Part shown: piece after piece, positions 10,044-27,738 of the stretch
How positions within the stretch are numbered: the stretch's first letter is position 1
Layout of the letters: each line of letters begins with the position of its first letter
From: Arthrobacter sp. D5-1
GTDB taxonomy: Bacteria > Actinomycetota > Actinomycetes > Actinomycetales > Micrococcaceae
DNA: 64,000 nucleotides
Assembly: GCF_017357425.1 (NCBI RefSeq)
Contig: NZ_CP014571.1
Location: 3,410,001-3,474,000 of the forward strand
Direction of reading: 5' to 3'
The notes under the pieces: model-generated
What the model saw: the letters and a program-made list of their open reading frames with translations, nothing else
What the model was told of the DNA's origin: nothing
Database searches by the model: none
Translations under genes and position numbers: made by a program

Positions 10044-10169
10044 TTACTTGTTCTTGTTGGCACGCCTGATGCGCTTTGCGCGTTCAATCTCGCTCCGGAA
10101 GTTCTTGCGGCCCCACAGCACGCCCCCACCGATGGCGGCAATGACTGCCAGGAAAATCAGGAATTCCAT
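10044..10169 (-). CDS. Small membrane protein, 41 residues
   Basis: A short frame starts with ATG at 10169 after a clear GAGGAG ribosome-binding site. It encodes a 41-residue peptide with one hydrophobic helix (MEFLIFLAVIAAIGGGVLWG) followed by a strongly basic cytoplasmic tail (KRIRRANKNK). The stop is 37 bases beyond the end of the convergent GH1 gene. It follows the 1503-residue membrane protein by 28 bases on the same strand and may be co-transcribed with it. Function unknown. Confidence 0.72.
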   Translation of the reverse strand: MEFLIFLAVIAAIGGGVLWGRKNFRSEIERAKRIRRANKNK

Positions 10170-10197
10170 ACTGCGCTCCTCTTCGTAGACTGCCAGA

Positions 10198-13100
10198 TTA
10201 TCGGATTCCGTCCCTGTCCTGTCCCCACGGGGCATTACCGGGCGAAGCATTGCCCGGGTAGACACCGTCGGAGTGAGCACTGTCGGGTGAAGTATCGCCC
10301 CGGTTGAAGCCGTCGGTACTGGCGGCGCCCGGCGCAAAGTTCTGCGGCGGAACACCACCCGGCGCAAAGTTCTGCGGCGGAACACCACCCGGCGCAAAGT
10401 TCTGCGGCGGAACACCACCCGGCGCAAAGTTCTGCGGCGGAACACCCCCGGGCGCAAAGTTCTGCGGCGGAACACCACCGGGCAGCTGCGGCTTCCGGTT
10501 CAGGCGCCACACTGCCAGGACAATCAACGCCAGGGCAACCAGCGCCAGCATGGCGAACGCGTACGAGCGCAACGCCCACATGACACTGAGGGCAACGCCC
10601 ACGGCGCCCCACCACACCATGGCCCGTTCGGCCAGCAGCAACCCGGCGACCAGAAGCACCGCGTGGCCCACCAGCACATACAACTGCTGCGGGGCTGTTC
10701 CGCCAAAGATGGTCCCCAAGGATGTCAAAGACAGGGCGCCCGCGGCAAGGACCAGCCGAAGCAGACCTTCGCTCCGCTGCTTTCTCATGTAGCGCAGCCC
10801 TGCTAAAACAGCCCCGGCCAGGACGTACCACTGCACGGTCCAGAACCAGTCCGGCCCAGTGTCGCCCACGAACAGCACCGCACGCTGGAGGGCGGCTAAA
10901 GACGCCAGCGCCGCAATTTCTCCAGCAAGCCACTTGCCGTACGGTATCTCAACAACTACCAGCGCACCGGTCGCGACCACCAGGAAAAAACCGACCCATG
11001 ATGTCTCATCGCTGATCAAACCAATGGCGGCCGACGACGCGAGCGCCACGGCTGCTGTTCCCGTCAGGGCGTTTCGCCTCAGCGGTTCCCCGCTGATTGC
11101 TGCTCCTCCGAGCCGCTTCACCGCGTAAAGAAGCACTGCTGTTCCAACACCACCCACCAGCCATGGTGCGTAGTCGCTCCATACTCCCGGCGCCATGTCC
11201 CTCAGCAAACCTTCGACGGCGGGAACGGCACCAACCAGCATGGACGGCGCGGCGCCGAGGTAGAGGGCGGGCAAGTGCTCAACGTGCGAGGCAGCGAACA
11301 GCACGGACGCAAGGACCAGCACTGCCAGCCCAGCCAGGGCGTAGGACACGGCAAGGGTCAACAGACCACCGGTGACGACGAACGCCACTGCAGCAATGAA
11401 CCAGAACCAGCGCTCCGCAACGTGGCCGGCGGCACCTTGTCCGGGACGGACCGTGGCACGCACAACCCGGACAACGACGAGCACGGCTGCGAGCCCCAGG
11501 AGCACCACCGGTACCTGGGCCCTGTCCAGCAGTGGCTGGTACAACCAGGTGCCCGACGGGAACGTCAAGGACGGACCGGAAGCAATCACGCCCCCGACCA
11601 CGGCAGGGATACCGAAGTATTGGATTCCATGGATTCCCAGAAGACGCCAAGCGATCACAGCGGAGGCCGCGCAGAGTCCCAACTCGATAAGGACCACCCA
11701 ACGGCCGCCGCCGTTGTAGGTCACTGCCAGCAGGTAAGCCGCGGGCAGAAGGAGCTGGGCAGCCAGAGTACCCCACACCATGGCCTGCTGGAAGGCGATG
11801 TCCACACCACGGCTTCTCTGGATCCAGGTCACGGCATGCTGCAGCACGAGGACCACAGCCAAGGTCATGGAGACGGTGGTGGTCGACCCGGAAAGATCCC
11901 CCACCAGCACGCCAATGAAGGCCAAAGACAAAACACGGAGTCCCAGCATGTAGGCGCCCCGTACTAAACGGCCCTTTGCCGCTGCCACCATGAAGCCGCT
12001 GTAGGCCGCGAAGAGTCCCAGCAGGATCTCAACATCCCGCACACTTCCGAGCCGTAGAGCCAGAAGCAACACCAATGCCGCCGGCGCGAAAAGCCATGCT
12101 GCCGAATGCCTGCGCAGGACTACGCCGCAGAGAATTGCCGCAAGTGCCGTCGCGATTGCTGCAACCCCAGGCTGCCAGCCTCCGCGCAGGAATTGCTCCC
12201 CTGAGGCCATGGAAACCGTCAGGACGGTGGCGGCTCCCGCCATCACGGTCACCACCGCTCCGGCGTCGACCACGGATGCACGGGGGAAGCGCCTGCGGCT
12301 GCTTTGCTGCAAGGGAAGGACCAGCTGCAGGGCCCCCGCTGCAACTACGACCAAGGCCACCTTGGGTAGCTCGCCAGCCACGCTGAAGCTGAAGCCATGC
12401 CGCATCGCGTCAAAGTAGGAAGAACCGGCCAGGACGGTACCTGCAGCCCGAGCAAGCCACCAATAGGACTGGCGGTGGGAGGAAACAGGCATTCGGATGG
12501 CGGTCGCGGCGAAGTAGGCAACCGCTACCAGGAGGACCACGTTGCCCAGCGCCAGCGACACCGTGGCCGATGCCACCACGCCTGCAACGATGGCCGTAGC
12601 CGGGGCCAGGACCTCGCCCAGGGTAGGACGCCAGGACCCGACGCCGGCCTTGCTTTGCCGGGTGGGCGGGAACATCAAAGCACCTGAGGCTGCACCTGCG
12701 AACAACACCAACAGCACCGCGGTCCCTACGAGGGGATGACCCGCAGCTCGGTCCACGAACGGCAGGACGAGCAAGCCCGCTACTGCGAGCCCACCGAATC
12801 CAGCAAGGGTCGCCTGCGGAACCAAAAGGTGGACTCCAGCACGTTCAAGCCAGGCGCTGACCAGTTGCTGCACTCCAGCCGCAGCCACAAGTGCTACCAA
12901 GGAAAGGGCAATCCTGTCCGGGCTTTCGGCAAAAACACCGGCAGCCGCGGTAGGCGCTGCCACCGTCACGGCAAGTCGTGCTGCAAGCACCAATGGTTGA
13001 CGGAAGGATGCCGGATGAGCAGCCGCCCGCACTGACCAGTACAGTGCGGCAGACGCCAGGAGCGCCGACACCGGCCATGCGCCCAACAGACCCATGAACG

Positions 13101-14709
13101 GCAGGGACACCGCGAGGACGACGCCGGGCGCGAACTCGGTGCCGTGGCCCAACTTCCAGCCCACCACCATGGCGGTCACCATGGTCACGCTGAGTGGAAC
13201 ATAGCCGGGCAAGTCGTAAGCCCCGAGGGCCAAGACCACTGTCAGGATGGCTGCCGTCGCCAATTGAAGGCCCAGGCAGGACAAGGCGTCGTACCACCAG
13301 TGCCGCAGATTCAGCCCCTTACCCCCGAGCGCAACTCCCAGGGACTGGACTCCACAGCAAATAACTGCCGCTAGCATCACTGCGCTGACATCCGAGGTGG
13401 TATCCCACACCACTCCCAGCAACGCCAACGTCAGCGTTGCGCGCGCTCCGTAGGCGTGCTGCAGTCTGTACCGGGCCTGTGGAATGAAGGCCATTACGGC
13501 GAAGTACATGCCGCACATCAGCATGACCAGCGGGTACTCACCCTTGGCCAGGAGGTGAGGTGTGACCGTGACCGCAAGCGCCACCAAGGGCACTACATAG
13601 GGATGGAGCACCATCAGCGGACGGACATAAAGCGGTGGCAACCACCGCGGACGAGTCAGCGCACCCAGGGTCAGGACGATGGCGACTCCGATCAGCGCAG
13701 TGAAGTACCAGACCAAAGCGCCGCCCAGCACTGAAACTCCGGACCACGCGGTAGAGACAACGAAGCTCAGGGAAAGGAAGGCCAGGACCTTGTTGTCCAG
13801 ACGAACCGCGGTATACGTATAAACAGCTGTTCCCAGCAGTGAGGTGACCAGCCACGCGGCCGGACCGTTGGGCAGCACAAAGTTGTACATGGCAAGGCCC
13901 GTCACGGGAATGAGCGCCAAACCCGTGCCGACGAAGGCAACTGCGGCTGGACGCAACCGCGGCATTTTGGCATGGATGACCAAACCGGCAACGTAGAACA
14001 GGGTGGTGATGAAGCAGATACCTGCAAAGCGGAAGAGTGCAGGAAGGCTTGTCCCCACAAAGAGGGCACCCGCGGCGACCAAGAGAAGACTGGCTACGTA
14101 GAGCGTGACGTTGATGTTCTGTTGGTCGCGTTTGGCCTTACGGGCCGCGGCCGCCTCGGGAGTTTCCCGATGTATCGGTACCTGCTGGCCCGCTGCCCAC
14201 TGCGGCTGTGTGGCCATGACGGGACGCTGCGGGACTGCGGGAGGGTGAACGCCCGACGGCGGCTTGGGGGCCTGCGCTGGGAAGGGCACCGCCACGTGCG
14301 TCGGTGGATGCACTGAGTGCGCGGGGGCCTGCGCTGGGAAGGGCGCTGCCACGTGCGTCGGTGGATGCACTGAGTGCGCGGGGGCCTGCGCTGGGAAGGG
14401 CGCCGCCACGTGCGTCGGTGGATGCAGTGGTGCTGATGCAGGCATCACGGCGGCCCCGGCCCCGTAGGTTATCGGAGCCGAAGCGGCTGGTTGAGGGGGC
14501 GTCGACACCTCTGCAGCGTGGATCTTGGCCTCGGCGTCGCGCCAGCCGGCCATGTGGCCTGCCAGAAAGCCTGCCTGGTAGGCGCGGTGCTCAGCGATGC
14601 CTGTGGCGGCAGCGGTCCCCGCGGCATCTTTCCGGCCCCGGCCTCGACCGATGGCACTGCTCACCGCCGCTGTCACAGCAAGGAGTATCAGTACTAACAG
14701 GACTTCCAT
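10198..14709 (-). CDS. Giant polytopic membrane protein with terminal repeats (unknown function)
   Basis: This 1503-residue protein starts with ATG at 14709 after GGAGTAGCC. It has an N-terminal hydrophobic anchor (MEVLLVLILLAVTAAVSSAIG), then a linker of about 150 residues with His/Pro/Ala repeats. From about residue 200 to 1430 it has dozens of hydrophobic segments, typical of very large actinobacterial membrane proteins. It ends in five GGVPPQNFAP repeats. No catalytic motif is recognised. It lies between tuf and the GH1 gene, after the tuf terminator, so it is transcribed separately. An envelope or glycan-related role is possible but is not shown by the sequence. Confidence 0.85.
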   Translation of the reverse strand: MEVLLVLILLAVTAAVSSAIGRGRGRKDAAGTAAATGIAEHRAYQAGFLAGHMAGWRDAEAKIHAAEVSTPPQPAASAPITYGAGAAVMPASAPLHPPTHVAAPFPAQAPAHSVHPPTHVAAPFPAQAPAHSVHPPTHVAVPFPAQAPKPPSGVHPPAVPQRPVMATQPQWAAGQQVPIHRETPEAAAARKAKRDQQNINVTLYVASLLLVAAGALFVGTSLPALFRFAGICFITTLFYVAGLVIHAKMPRLRPAAVAFVGTGLALIPVTGLAMYNFVLPNGPAAWLVTSLLGTAVYTYTAVRLDNKVLAFLSLSFVVSTAWSGVSVLGGALVWYFTALIGVAIVLTLGALTRPRWLPPLYVRPLMVLHPYVVPLVALAVTVTPHLLAKGEYPLVMLMCGMYFAVMAFIPQARYRLQHAYGARATLTLALLGVVWDTTSDVSAVMLAAVICCGVQSLGVALGGKGLNLRHWWYDALSCLGLQLATAAILTVVLALGAYDLPGYVPLSVTMVTAMVVGWKLGHGTEFAPGVVLAVSLPFMGLLGAWPVSALLASAALYWSVRAAAHPASFRQPLVLAARLAVTVAAPTAAAGVFAESPDRIALSLVALVAAAGVQQLVSAWLERAGVHLLVPQATLAGFGGLAVAGLLVLPFVDRAAGHPLVGTAVLLVLFAGAASGALMFPPTRQSKAGVGSWRPTLGEVLAPATAIVAGVVASATVSLALGNVVLLVAVAYFAATAIRMPVSSHRQSYWWLARAAGTVLAGSSYFDAMRHGFSFSVAGELPKVALVVVAAGALQLVLPLQQSSRRRFPRASVVDAGAVVTVMAGAATVLTVSMASGEQFLRGGWQPGVAAIATALAAILCGVVLRRHSAAWLFAPAALVLLLALRLGSVRDVEILLGLFAAYSGFMVAAAKGRLVRGAYMLGLRVLSLAFIGVLVGDLSGSTTTVSMTLAVVLVLQHAVTWIQRSRGVDIAFQQAMVWGTLAAQLLLPAAYLLAVTYNGGGRWVVLIELGLCAASAVIAWRLLGIHGIQYFGIPAVVGGVIASGPSLTFPSGTWLYQPLLDRAQVPVVLLGLAAVLVVVRVVRATVRPGQGAAGHVAERWFWFIAAVAFVVTGGLLTLAVSYALAGLAVLVLASVLFAASHVEHLPALYLGAAPSMLVGAVPAVEGLLRDMAPGVWSDYAPWLVGGVGTAVLLYAVKRLGGAAISGEPLRRNALTGTAAVALASSAAIGLISDETSWVGFFLVVATGALVVVEIPYGKWLAGEIAALASLAALQRAVLFVGDTGPDWFWTVQWYVLAGAVLAGLRYMRKQRSEGLLRLVLAAGALSLTSLGTIFGGTAPQQLYVLVGHAVLLVAGLLLAERAMVWWGAVGVALSVMWALRSYAFAMLALVALALIVLAVWRLNRKPQLPGGVPPQNFAPGGVPPQNFAPGGVPPQNFAPGGVPPQNFAPGGVPPQNFAPGAASTDGFNRGDTSPDSAHSDGVYPGNASPGNAPWGQDRDGIR
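10331..10480. repeat. Five 30-bp tandem repeats (C-terminal PPQNFAP repeats)
   Basis: Five near-identical 30-bp units begin at 10331, 10361, 10391, 10421 and 10451. They encode five copies of a ten-residue Gly/Pro/Gln/Asn/Phe unit in the tail of the 1503-residue membrane protein. The unit is a multiple of three, so copy number can change without a frameshift. The near identity at DNA level suggests recent expansion. Confidence 0.95.
14266..14426. repeat. Three 57-bp tandem repeats (N-terminal HPPTHV repeats)
   Basis: Units starting at 14266, 14323 and 14380 are nearly identical and 57 bp long; the last is slightly incomplete. They encode 19-residue His/Pro/Ala-rich repeats (containing HPPTHVAAPFPAQAP) in the soluble linker after the first membrane helix of the 1503-residue protein. 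The frame is kept. Confidence 0.93.
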
Positions 14710-14783
14710 GGCTACTCCTTGATGTCACGGGAATCTGGCATTTCGCCGACGTTTATTCCAATCGATAGAGTAACTGTACCAAA

Positions 14784-14815
14784 AAGAACCCCACCGCCGA
14801 AACGGTGGGGTTCTT
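14784..14815 (-). terminator. Rho-independent terminator of tuf
   Basis: A perfect 13-base stem (14784-14796 with 14803-14815) with a 6-base loop is followed on the minus strand by a run of T. It lies about 50 bases after the tuf stop and ends the str operon. Confidence 0.92.
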
Positions 14816-14865
14816 CTTGAATGACTACCGGTTGAGCCGGAAGGTCACCGATCTACAAGTAGTGA

Positions 14866-16056
14866 CTACTTGATGATGCTGGTGACACGTCCCGAACCAA
14901 CGGTGCGGCCGCCTTCGCGGATAGCGAAGCCGAGGCCCTCTTCCATAGCGATCGGCTGGATGAGCGCAACGGTCATCTCAGTGTTGTCGCCAGGCATAAC
15001 CATTTCCGTGCCTTCCGGCAGGGTGATGACGCCGGTTACGTCCGTGGTACGGAAGTAGAACTGCGGGCGGTAGTTGGAGTAGAACGGGTTGTGACGTCCG
15101 CCTTCGTCCTTGGACAGGATGTAGACGTTGGCTTCGAAGTCGGTGTGCGGGGTGATTGAACCCGGCTTGACGACAACCTGGCCACGCTCGACATCGTCGC
15201 GCTTCAGACCGCGGAGCAGGAGGCCACAGTTCTCGCCGGCCCATGCTTCGTCGAGCTGCTTGTGGAACATCTCGATACCGGTAACCGTGGTCTTCTGGAT
15301 CGGGCGGATGCCAACGATCTCAACCTCGGAGTTGATGGCGAGGGTTCCACGCTCGGCGCGACCCGTAACAACGGTGCCACGACCGGTGATCGTGAAGACG
15401 TCTTCGATCGGCATCAGGAACGGCTTGTCGCGGTCACGTACGGGGTCCGGAACGGACTCGTCGACTGCTGCCATCAGGTCCTGGACGGACTTGACCCAAA
15501 CCGGGTCGCCTTCCAGAGCCTTGAGGCCGGAAACGCGAACAACCGGAGCCTCATCGCCATCGAAGCCCTGCGAGCTCAGGAGCTCACGAACTTCCATTTC
15601 GACGAGGTCGAGGAGTTCTTCGTCATCAACCATGTCGGACTTGTTCAGTGCGACCAGCAGGTAGGGAACGCCAACCTGGCGGGCGAGCAGAACGTGCTCA
15701 CGGGTCTGAGCCATCGGACCATCGGTTGCAGCAACCACGAGGATTGCGCCGTCCATCTGGGCAGCACCGGTGATCATGTTCTTGATGTAGTCAGCGTGAC
15801 CCGGGGCGTCTACGTGTGCGTAGTGGCGCTTCTCGGTCTGGTACTCCACGTGGGAGATGTTGATGGTAATACCGCGCTGGCGCTCTTCCGGAGCAGAGTC
15901 AATCGACGCGAAGTCGCGCTGCTCGTTGAGATCCGGGTACTGGTCGTACAGCACCTTGGAAATGGCGGCAGTCAATGTCGTCTTACCGTGGTCAACGTGA
16001 CCAATGGTGCCGATGTTGACGTGCGGCTTAGTCCGCTCGAACTTTGCCTTTGCCAC
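14866..16056 (-). CDS. tuf: Translation elongation factor Tu
   Basis: This 396-residue GTPase brings aminoacyl-tRNA to the ribosomal A site. G1 is GHVDHGKT, G3 is DAPGHADY and G4 is NKSD; domains II and III are complete, ending [10 protein letters not shown]. The start is GTG at 16056 after GGAGGAACCT. It is the last gene of the str operon. The 231 bases between fusA and tuf may carry an extra promoter. Only one tuf copy is seen in this window. Confidence 0.99.
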   Translation of the reverse strand: MAKAKFERTKPHVNIGTIGHVDHGKTTLTAAISKVLYDQYPDLNEQRDFASIDSAPEERQRGITINISHVEYQTEKRHYAHVDAPGHADYIKNMITGAAQMDGAILVVAATDGPMAQTREHVLLARQVGVPYLLVALNKSDMVDDEELLDLVEMEVRELLSSQGFDGDEAPVVRVSGLKALEGDPVWVKSVQDLMAAVDESVPDPVRDRDKPFLMPIEDVFTITGRGTVVTGRAERGTLAINSEVEIVGIRPIQKTTVTGIEMFHKQLDEAWAGENCGLLLRGLKRDDVERGQVVVKPGSITPHTDFEANVYILSKDEGGRHNPFYSNYRPQFYFRTTDVTGVITLPEGTEMVMPGDNTEMTVALIQPIAMEEGLGFAIREGGRTVGSGRVTSIIK

Positions 16057-16287
16057 AGGTTCCTCCTAGAACGATTTCAAGTGAAGTGCTCCTCGGCCGC
16101 GCTTTTCGCGGCAGAAACTTTAGCAAGTCTACTTGGGGGCTTGGTTTTGGTGAAATTGCAGATTCAGGAACCAATAATAGTTCCTCGAGCCTGTTTGCGC
16201 AGGGACCGGGCCGCGGCTCTCGCCGCAGCCCCGCCTCATGCGCTTAGATGCCTTCCCGATACCGGAATTGCATCCGTTACCGGGAGA

Positions 16288-18402
16288 TTACTCGCCGCGG
16301 GTTTTCTGGATGATCTCGTCGGCAACTGCCTTCGGGACCTCCGCGTAGCTGTTGAACGTCATGGAGTACACAGCGCGACCCTGGGTCTTGGACCGGAGGT
16401 CACCGATGTAGCCGAACATGCCGGACAGCGGAACGTGTGCACGGATAACCTTCACACCTGCTGCGTCTTCCATGGACTGCATCTGGCCGCGGCGGGCGTT
16501 CAGGTCACCGATAACATCACCCATGTATTCCTCAGGTGTGCGGACCTCAACATCCATCAACGGTTCAAGCAGAACAGGGTTCGCCTTGCGTGCAGCTTCC
16601 TTGAAAGCCATACGTCCGGCGATCTTGAACGCCATTTCCGAGGAGTCAACATCGTGGGACGCGCCATCAATCAGCGTGGCCTTGATGCCGACAACCGGGT
16701 AACCAGCCAGGACGCCGTCGTTCAGTGCATCCTGGATACCAGCGTCAACGGACGGGATGTATTCACGCGGAACGCGGCCACCAGTGACCTTGTTCTCGAA
16801 TGCGTACAGCTCGCCGGAAGCTGTGTCCATGGGCTCGATCGCGATCTGGATCTTTGCGAACTGACCCGAACCACCGGTCTGCTTCTTGTGCGTGTAGTCA
16901 TGACGCTCGACTGCGCGCTTGATGGTTTCGCGGTAAGCAACCTGCGGCTTGCCAACGTTTGCCTCGACCTTGAATTCGCGGCGCATGCGGTCCACCAGGA
17001 TGTCCAGGTGGAGCTCGCCCATGCCGGCGATGATGGTCTGGCCCGTGTCTTCGTTGAGGGAAACCTGGAAGGTCGGGTCCTCAGCGGAGAGCTTCTGGAT
17101 GGCCGTGGAGAGCTTCTCCTGGTCACCCTTGGTGTTGGGCTCGATGGCAACCGAGATCACGGGCTCCGGGAAGCTCATGGACTCGAGGACGATCTGGTTG
17201 TTGGCATCGCACAGGGTGTCACCCGTGGTGGTGTCCTTCAGACCGATGGCTGCGTAGATGTGGCCGGCGGTAGCGCCCTCAACGGGCATTTCCTTGTTGG
17301 CGTGCATCTGGAACAGCTTGCCGATACGTTCCTTCTTGCCCTTGGTGGAGTTGACCACCTGGGCGCCTGCCTCAACGTGACCGGAGTACACGCGGACGAA
17401 GGTCAGCTGACCGAAGAACGGGTGCGCAGCAATCTTGAAGGCGAGGGCCGAGAACGGCTCGTCAGCAGAGGGCTTGCGGGTGAGTTCCTTCTCTTCGTCG
17501 CGGGGATCGTGACCGATCATCGGCGGGACGTCGAGCGGGTTCGGCAGGAAGTCAACAACAGCGTCAAGCATCGGCTGGACACCGCGGTTCTTGAAGGCAG
17601 AACCACAGAACACCGGGTAAAGCTCGGAGTTGATGGTCATCTTGCGGATGCCGGCCTTCAGTTCCTCAAGGGTGAGTTCTTCACCTTCGAGGTACTTCTC
17701 CATGAGTTCTTCGGAAGCCTCGGCAACAGTCTCTACGAGCTGTGCACGGTACTCTTCAGCCTTGGCCTGGAGGTCCGCCGGGATTTCCTGCACTTCGTAG
17801 GAAGCGCCCATGGTGACGTCACCCTTTGCGTCGCCAGGCCAAACCAGGGCGCGCATTTCGAGGAGGTCAACAACACCGATGAAGTCGTTCTCAGCACCGA
17901 TGGGCAGCTGCATAACCAGCGGCTTGGCACCAAGGCGGGAGATGATGGTGTCTACGGTGAAGTAGAAGTCAGCGCCCAGCTTGTCCATCTTGTTGACGAA
18001 GCAGATACGCGGAACGTTGTACTTGTCAGCCTGGCGCCAAACAGTCTCGGACTGCGGCTCCACGCCTTCCTTGCCGTCGAACACTGCAACTGCACCGTCG
18101 AGGACGCGCAAGGAGCGCTCAACCTCAACCGTGAAGTCCACGTGGCCCGGGGTGTCGATGATGTTGATCTGGTTCTTGTCCCAGAAGCAAGTCACGGCGG
18201 CAGACGTGATGGTGATGCCGCGTTCCTTTTCCTGTTCCATCCAGTCAGTCGTCGAAGCGCCGTCGTGCGTCTCGCCGATTTTGTGGTTCACACCCGTGTA
18301 GAACAGGATGCGCTCGGTAGTGGTGGTCTTGCCGGCATCGATGTGGGCCATGATGCCGATATTGCGGACCTTATTAAGGTCGGTAAGCACGTCCTGTGCC
18401 AC
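16288..18402 (-). CDS. fusA: Translation elongation factor G
   Basis: The 704-residue GTPase drives ribosomal translocation and, with RRF, recycling. G1 is AHIDAGKTT, the switch regions include [11 protein letters not shown]3 is DTPGHVDF and G4 is NKMDKLGAD. Domains II to V are complete, and the length is normal. The start is GTG at 18402. It follows rpsG in the usual str-operon order. Confidence 0.99.
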   Translation of the reverse strand: MAQDVLTDLNKVRNIGIMAHIDAGKTTTTERILFYTGVNHKIGETHDGASTTDWMEQEKERGITITSAAVTCFWDKNQINIIDTPGHVDFTVEVERSLRVLDGAVAVFDGKEGVEPQSETVWRQADKYNVPRICFVNKMDKLGADFYFTVDTIISRLGAKPLVMQLPIGAENDFIGVVDLLEMRALVWPGDAKGDVTMGASYEVQEIPADLQAKAEEYRAQLVETVAEASEELMEKYLEGEELTLEELKAGIRKMTINSELYPVFCGSAFKNRGVQPMLDAVVDFLPNPLDVPPMIGHDPRDEEKELTRKPSADEPFSALAFKIAAHPFFGQLTFVRVYSGHVEAGAQVVNSTKGKKERIGKLFQMHANKEMPVEGATAGHIYAAIGLKDTTTGDTLCDANNQIVLESMSFPEPVISVAIEPNTKGDQEKLSTAIQKLSAEDPTFQVSLNEDTGQTIIAGMGELHLDILVDRMRREFKVEANVGKPQVAYRETIKRAVERHDYTHKKQTGGSGQFAKIQIAIEPMDTASGELYAFENKVTGGRVPREYIPSVDAGIQDALNDGVLAGYPVVGIKATLIDGASHDVDSSEMAFKIAGRMAFKEAARKANPVLLEPLMDVEVRTPEEYMGDVIGDLNARRGQMQSMEDAAGVKVIRAHVPLSGMFGYIGDLRSKTQGRAVYSMTFNSYAEVPKAVADEIIQKTRGE

Positions 18403-18471
18403 GGGGTCTCCCTTTCGGATGGACTACACGTTCGCCGCCGGCTCAGTGAGCCGGCGGCGTCCGGAAAGTTT

Positions 18472-18942
18472 TTACCAGCGGTAGTGTGCGAAGGCCTTGT
18501 TGGACTCGGCCATCTTGTGGGTGTCTTCGCGACGCTTCACAGCGGCACCAAGACCATTGGAGGCATCCAGGATTTCGTTCTGGAGGCGCTCGGTCATGGT
18601 CTTCTCGCGGCGGGCCTTGGAGTAGCCCACGAGCCAACGCAGAGCGAGGGCAGTGGAGCGACCCGGCTTGACCTCAACCGGAACCTGGTAGGTAGCGCCA
18701 CCAACACGGCGTGAACGTACCTCGAGCGAAGGCTTGACGTTGTCCATGGCCTTCTTGAGAGCGGCAACGGGGTCGCCGCCGGACTTGGCACGTGCACCTT
18801 CAAGTGCACCGTAAACGATGCGCTCTGCGGTGGACTTCTTGCCGTCGACCAGAACCTTGTTGATCAGCTGAGTGACCAACGGGGAGCCGTAAACGGGATC
18901 GGAAACTAGCGGCCGCTTCGGGGCCGGACCCTTGCGAGGCAT
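18472..18942 (-). CDS. rpsG: 30S ribosomal protein S7
   Basis: The true start is the ATG at 18942 giving [11 protein letters not shown] and a 156-residue protein, the usual S7 length. An upstream in-frame start would extend it into rpsL and is not credible. S7 initiates assembly of the small-subunit head and binds near the E site. It lies one base after the rpsL stop. Confidence 0.98.
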   Translation of the reverse strand: MPRKGPAPKRPLVSDPVYGSPLVTQLINKVLVDGKKSTAERIVYGALEGARAKSGGDPVAALKKAMDNVKPSLEVRSRRVGGATYQVPVEVKPGRSTALALRWLVGYSKARREKTMTERLQNEILDASNGLGAAVKRREDTHKMAESNKAFAHYRW

Positions 18943-18943
18943 A

Positions 18944-19318
18944 TTACTTCTTCTCCATCTTTGCGCCGTAACGGCTGCGAGCCTGCTTGCGGTTCTTGAC
19001 ACCCTGGGTATCGAGTGCGCCGCGGACGATCTTGTAGCGGACACCCGGAAGGTCCTTCACACGACCACCACGGACGAGCACGATGGAGTGCTCCTGGAGG
19101 TTGTGGCCAACACCGGGGATGTAGGCGGTTACTTCTACGCCACCGTTGAGACGCACACGTGCCACCTTACGGAGAGCCGAGTTCGGCTTCTTGGGGGTGG
19201 TGGTGTAAACGCGGGTGCAAACACCGCGGCGCATCGGGCTGCCCTTCAGCGCGGGAGCCTTGGTCTTGGAGACCTTCGGCGTGCGGCCCTTGCGGACCAG
19301 CTGGTTAATCGTAGGCAC
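18944..19318 (-). CDS. rpsL: 30S ribosomal protein S12, GTG start
   Basis: The gene starts with GTG at 19318 ([12 protein letters not shown]), giving the standard 124-residue S12. It contains [15 protein letters not shown] and the [11 protein letters not shown] loop, where changes cause streptomycin resistance in other bacteria. S12 is part of the decoding centre. It is the first gene of the str operon, and an extended -10 promoter candidate lies about 240 bases upstream. Confidence 0.98.
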   Translation of the reverse strand: MPTINQLVRKGRTPKVSKTKAPALKGSPMRRGVCTRVYTTTPKKPNSALRKVARVRLNGGVEVTAYIPGVGHNLQEHSIVLVRGGRVKDLPGVRYKIVRGALDTQGVKNRKQARSRYGAKMEKK

Positions 19319-19556
19319 TTTCGTGTTCTCCGTTGTTTGATCTCTGCCCCCACACACAGGCGCCAGCCTGGGTAAACGTGGGAACTTTGGCGTTGCTCGT
19401 GCAGCCGGCCGAAACTCCGGTAGGCGTGCAAAAGTGCGGCATTCGTTGCGCATGTTGCCCGCAACCCGGAAACAGGCTCCACCCAGCACCATGAGAACAA
19501 AACCAAAATGATGCTGCGGCGGCCTTCATCCACTGCCACACAGAACAATTACCAAA

Positions 19557-19586
19557 AGTCTAGCACGGCTTGATCTAGGGCCTTAA
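19557..19586 (-). promoter_or_regulatory. Possible str-operon promoter with extended -10
   Basis: On the minus strand TTAAGG (19581-19586) and TAGACT (19557-19562) are 18 bases apart. TG sits one base before the -10, making an extended -10 element. It lies just after the rpoC terminators, about 240 bases upstream of rpsL. Confidence 0.5.
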
Positions 19587-19596
19587 TCGGGTGTAT

Positions 19597-19636
19597 GGAG
19601 GACGACGGCGCAACCCGTCTGCCGCCGTCGTCCTCC
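19597..19636 (-). terminator. Second hairpin after rpoC
   Basis: A perfect 14-base stem (19597-19610 with 19623-19636, arm GGAGGACGACGGCG) with a 12-base loop. It has no clear U-tract on either strand. It probably backs up the first hairpin at the end of the rpoBC transcript. Confidence 0.7.
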
Positions 19637-19679
19637 ACTCCCCCGGCTGACCGCGCGAAAAGCTGCCGCCGTTAACAGG

Positions 19680-19712
19680 TCCGGCCCCGCACTCATGGAG
19701 TACGGGGCCGGA
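19680..19712 (-). terminator. First hairpin after rpoC
   Basis: A perfect 10-base stem (19680-19689 with 19703-19712, arm TCCGGCCCCG) with a 13-base loop lies 44 bases after the rpoC stop. The only short T-run (CTTTT) is on the plus-strand side, so it would be a hairpin-only terminator for rpoC. Confidence 0.72.
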
Positions 19713-19756
19713 CTTTTACCGCGTCAACTCAACGTTGACGGCTGGCGAACAACGGA

Positions 19757-23656
<3,900 letters not shown>

Positions 23657-23759
23657 AGGGTCCCTGTTCTCTCTTGTTCTCTAAATTCTGAAGTCTTGGT
23701 TACGGGAAGAGGGAGCTGTTCCGACGGACAGTTGTTGAGGCTGCCCGCCGGAACAGCTG

Positions 23760-27266
<3,507 letters not shown>

Positions 27267-27738
27267 GAGGGATCCTTCCACAGACCTTCAGGCGTTTTCA
27301 GATCTCCCCCGTTTGCATCCCGCAGAGTGCTCCGCAGGATACTTATTCCGGTTCCGCTATATGACCCGGACCCAGTCCACTCATTGGCTGTGCACGTTAA
27401 GGAACGGCACGTCAATGGCGCAGCTGAGAGGTAAAGCCCACCGCTATATGAAGGCTGAAGGTTAACAGGGAAGACGCAAATATCTACAATACGGCAAAGC
27501 AGCCTTCCTGTCTACCCCAGATCGTCCGTGATTGCAAGCACCGTTGCTGCAGGCACCTAAGCGGCGGGCGCCACAGGCATCCACCAGCCGCGCAACCCGA
27601 AGCTTCAGCAGGCATCCCCCGCCAAAGAGCTCCTGCAAAAGAGATGGAATGCAGCGGAAGGCACAACCGTTGAAAGGGTAGGCTGGCGCACGCCCCGCGA
27701 TAGCCTTGCACCACCACTCCCGGATCGGAAGAGAGACC
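27267..27738. other. Intergenic region upstream of rpoB and the thiolase gene
   Basis: These 472 bases lie between divergent genes (rpoB minus, thiolase plus) and contain no supported gene. The 11-base motif CCGCTATATGA occurs twice (27354-27364 and 27441-27451); on the minus strand it reads TCATATAGCGG and could supply AT-rich -10 boxes for rpoB. No -35 partner is convincing. The rpoB leader is therefore probably 70 to 200 bases long. Confidence 0.55.

Larger units (their letters stand above)
19319..19756. other. Intergenic region between rpoC and rpsL
   Basis: These 438 bases contain no supported gene. On the minus strand they hold two hairpins after rpoC (19680-19712, 19597-19636), then a promoter candidate (19557-19586) and a leader of roughly 240 bases before rpsL. 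Confidence 0.7.

Noticed and set aside
10044..10478. A 144-codon reading of the small membrane protein gene that runs into the repeat region
   Set aside because: The extension is an out-of-frame reading of the 30-bp repeats (FRRRTLRR); the real gene starts at 10169 after GAGGAG.
15262..18714. A 1150-codon open frame on the plus strand opposite fusA and tuf
   Set aside because: It mirrors the codon bias of EF-G and EF-Tu on the other strand. It has no plausible domain and no ribosome-binding site.
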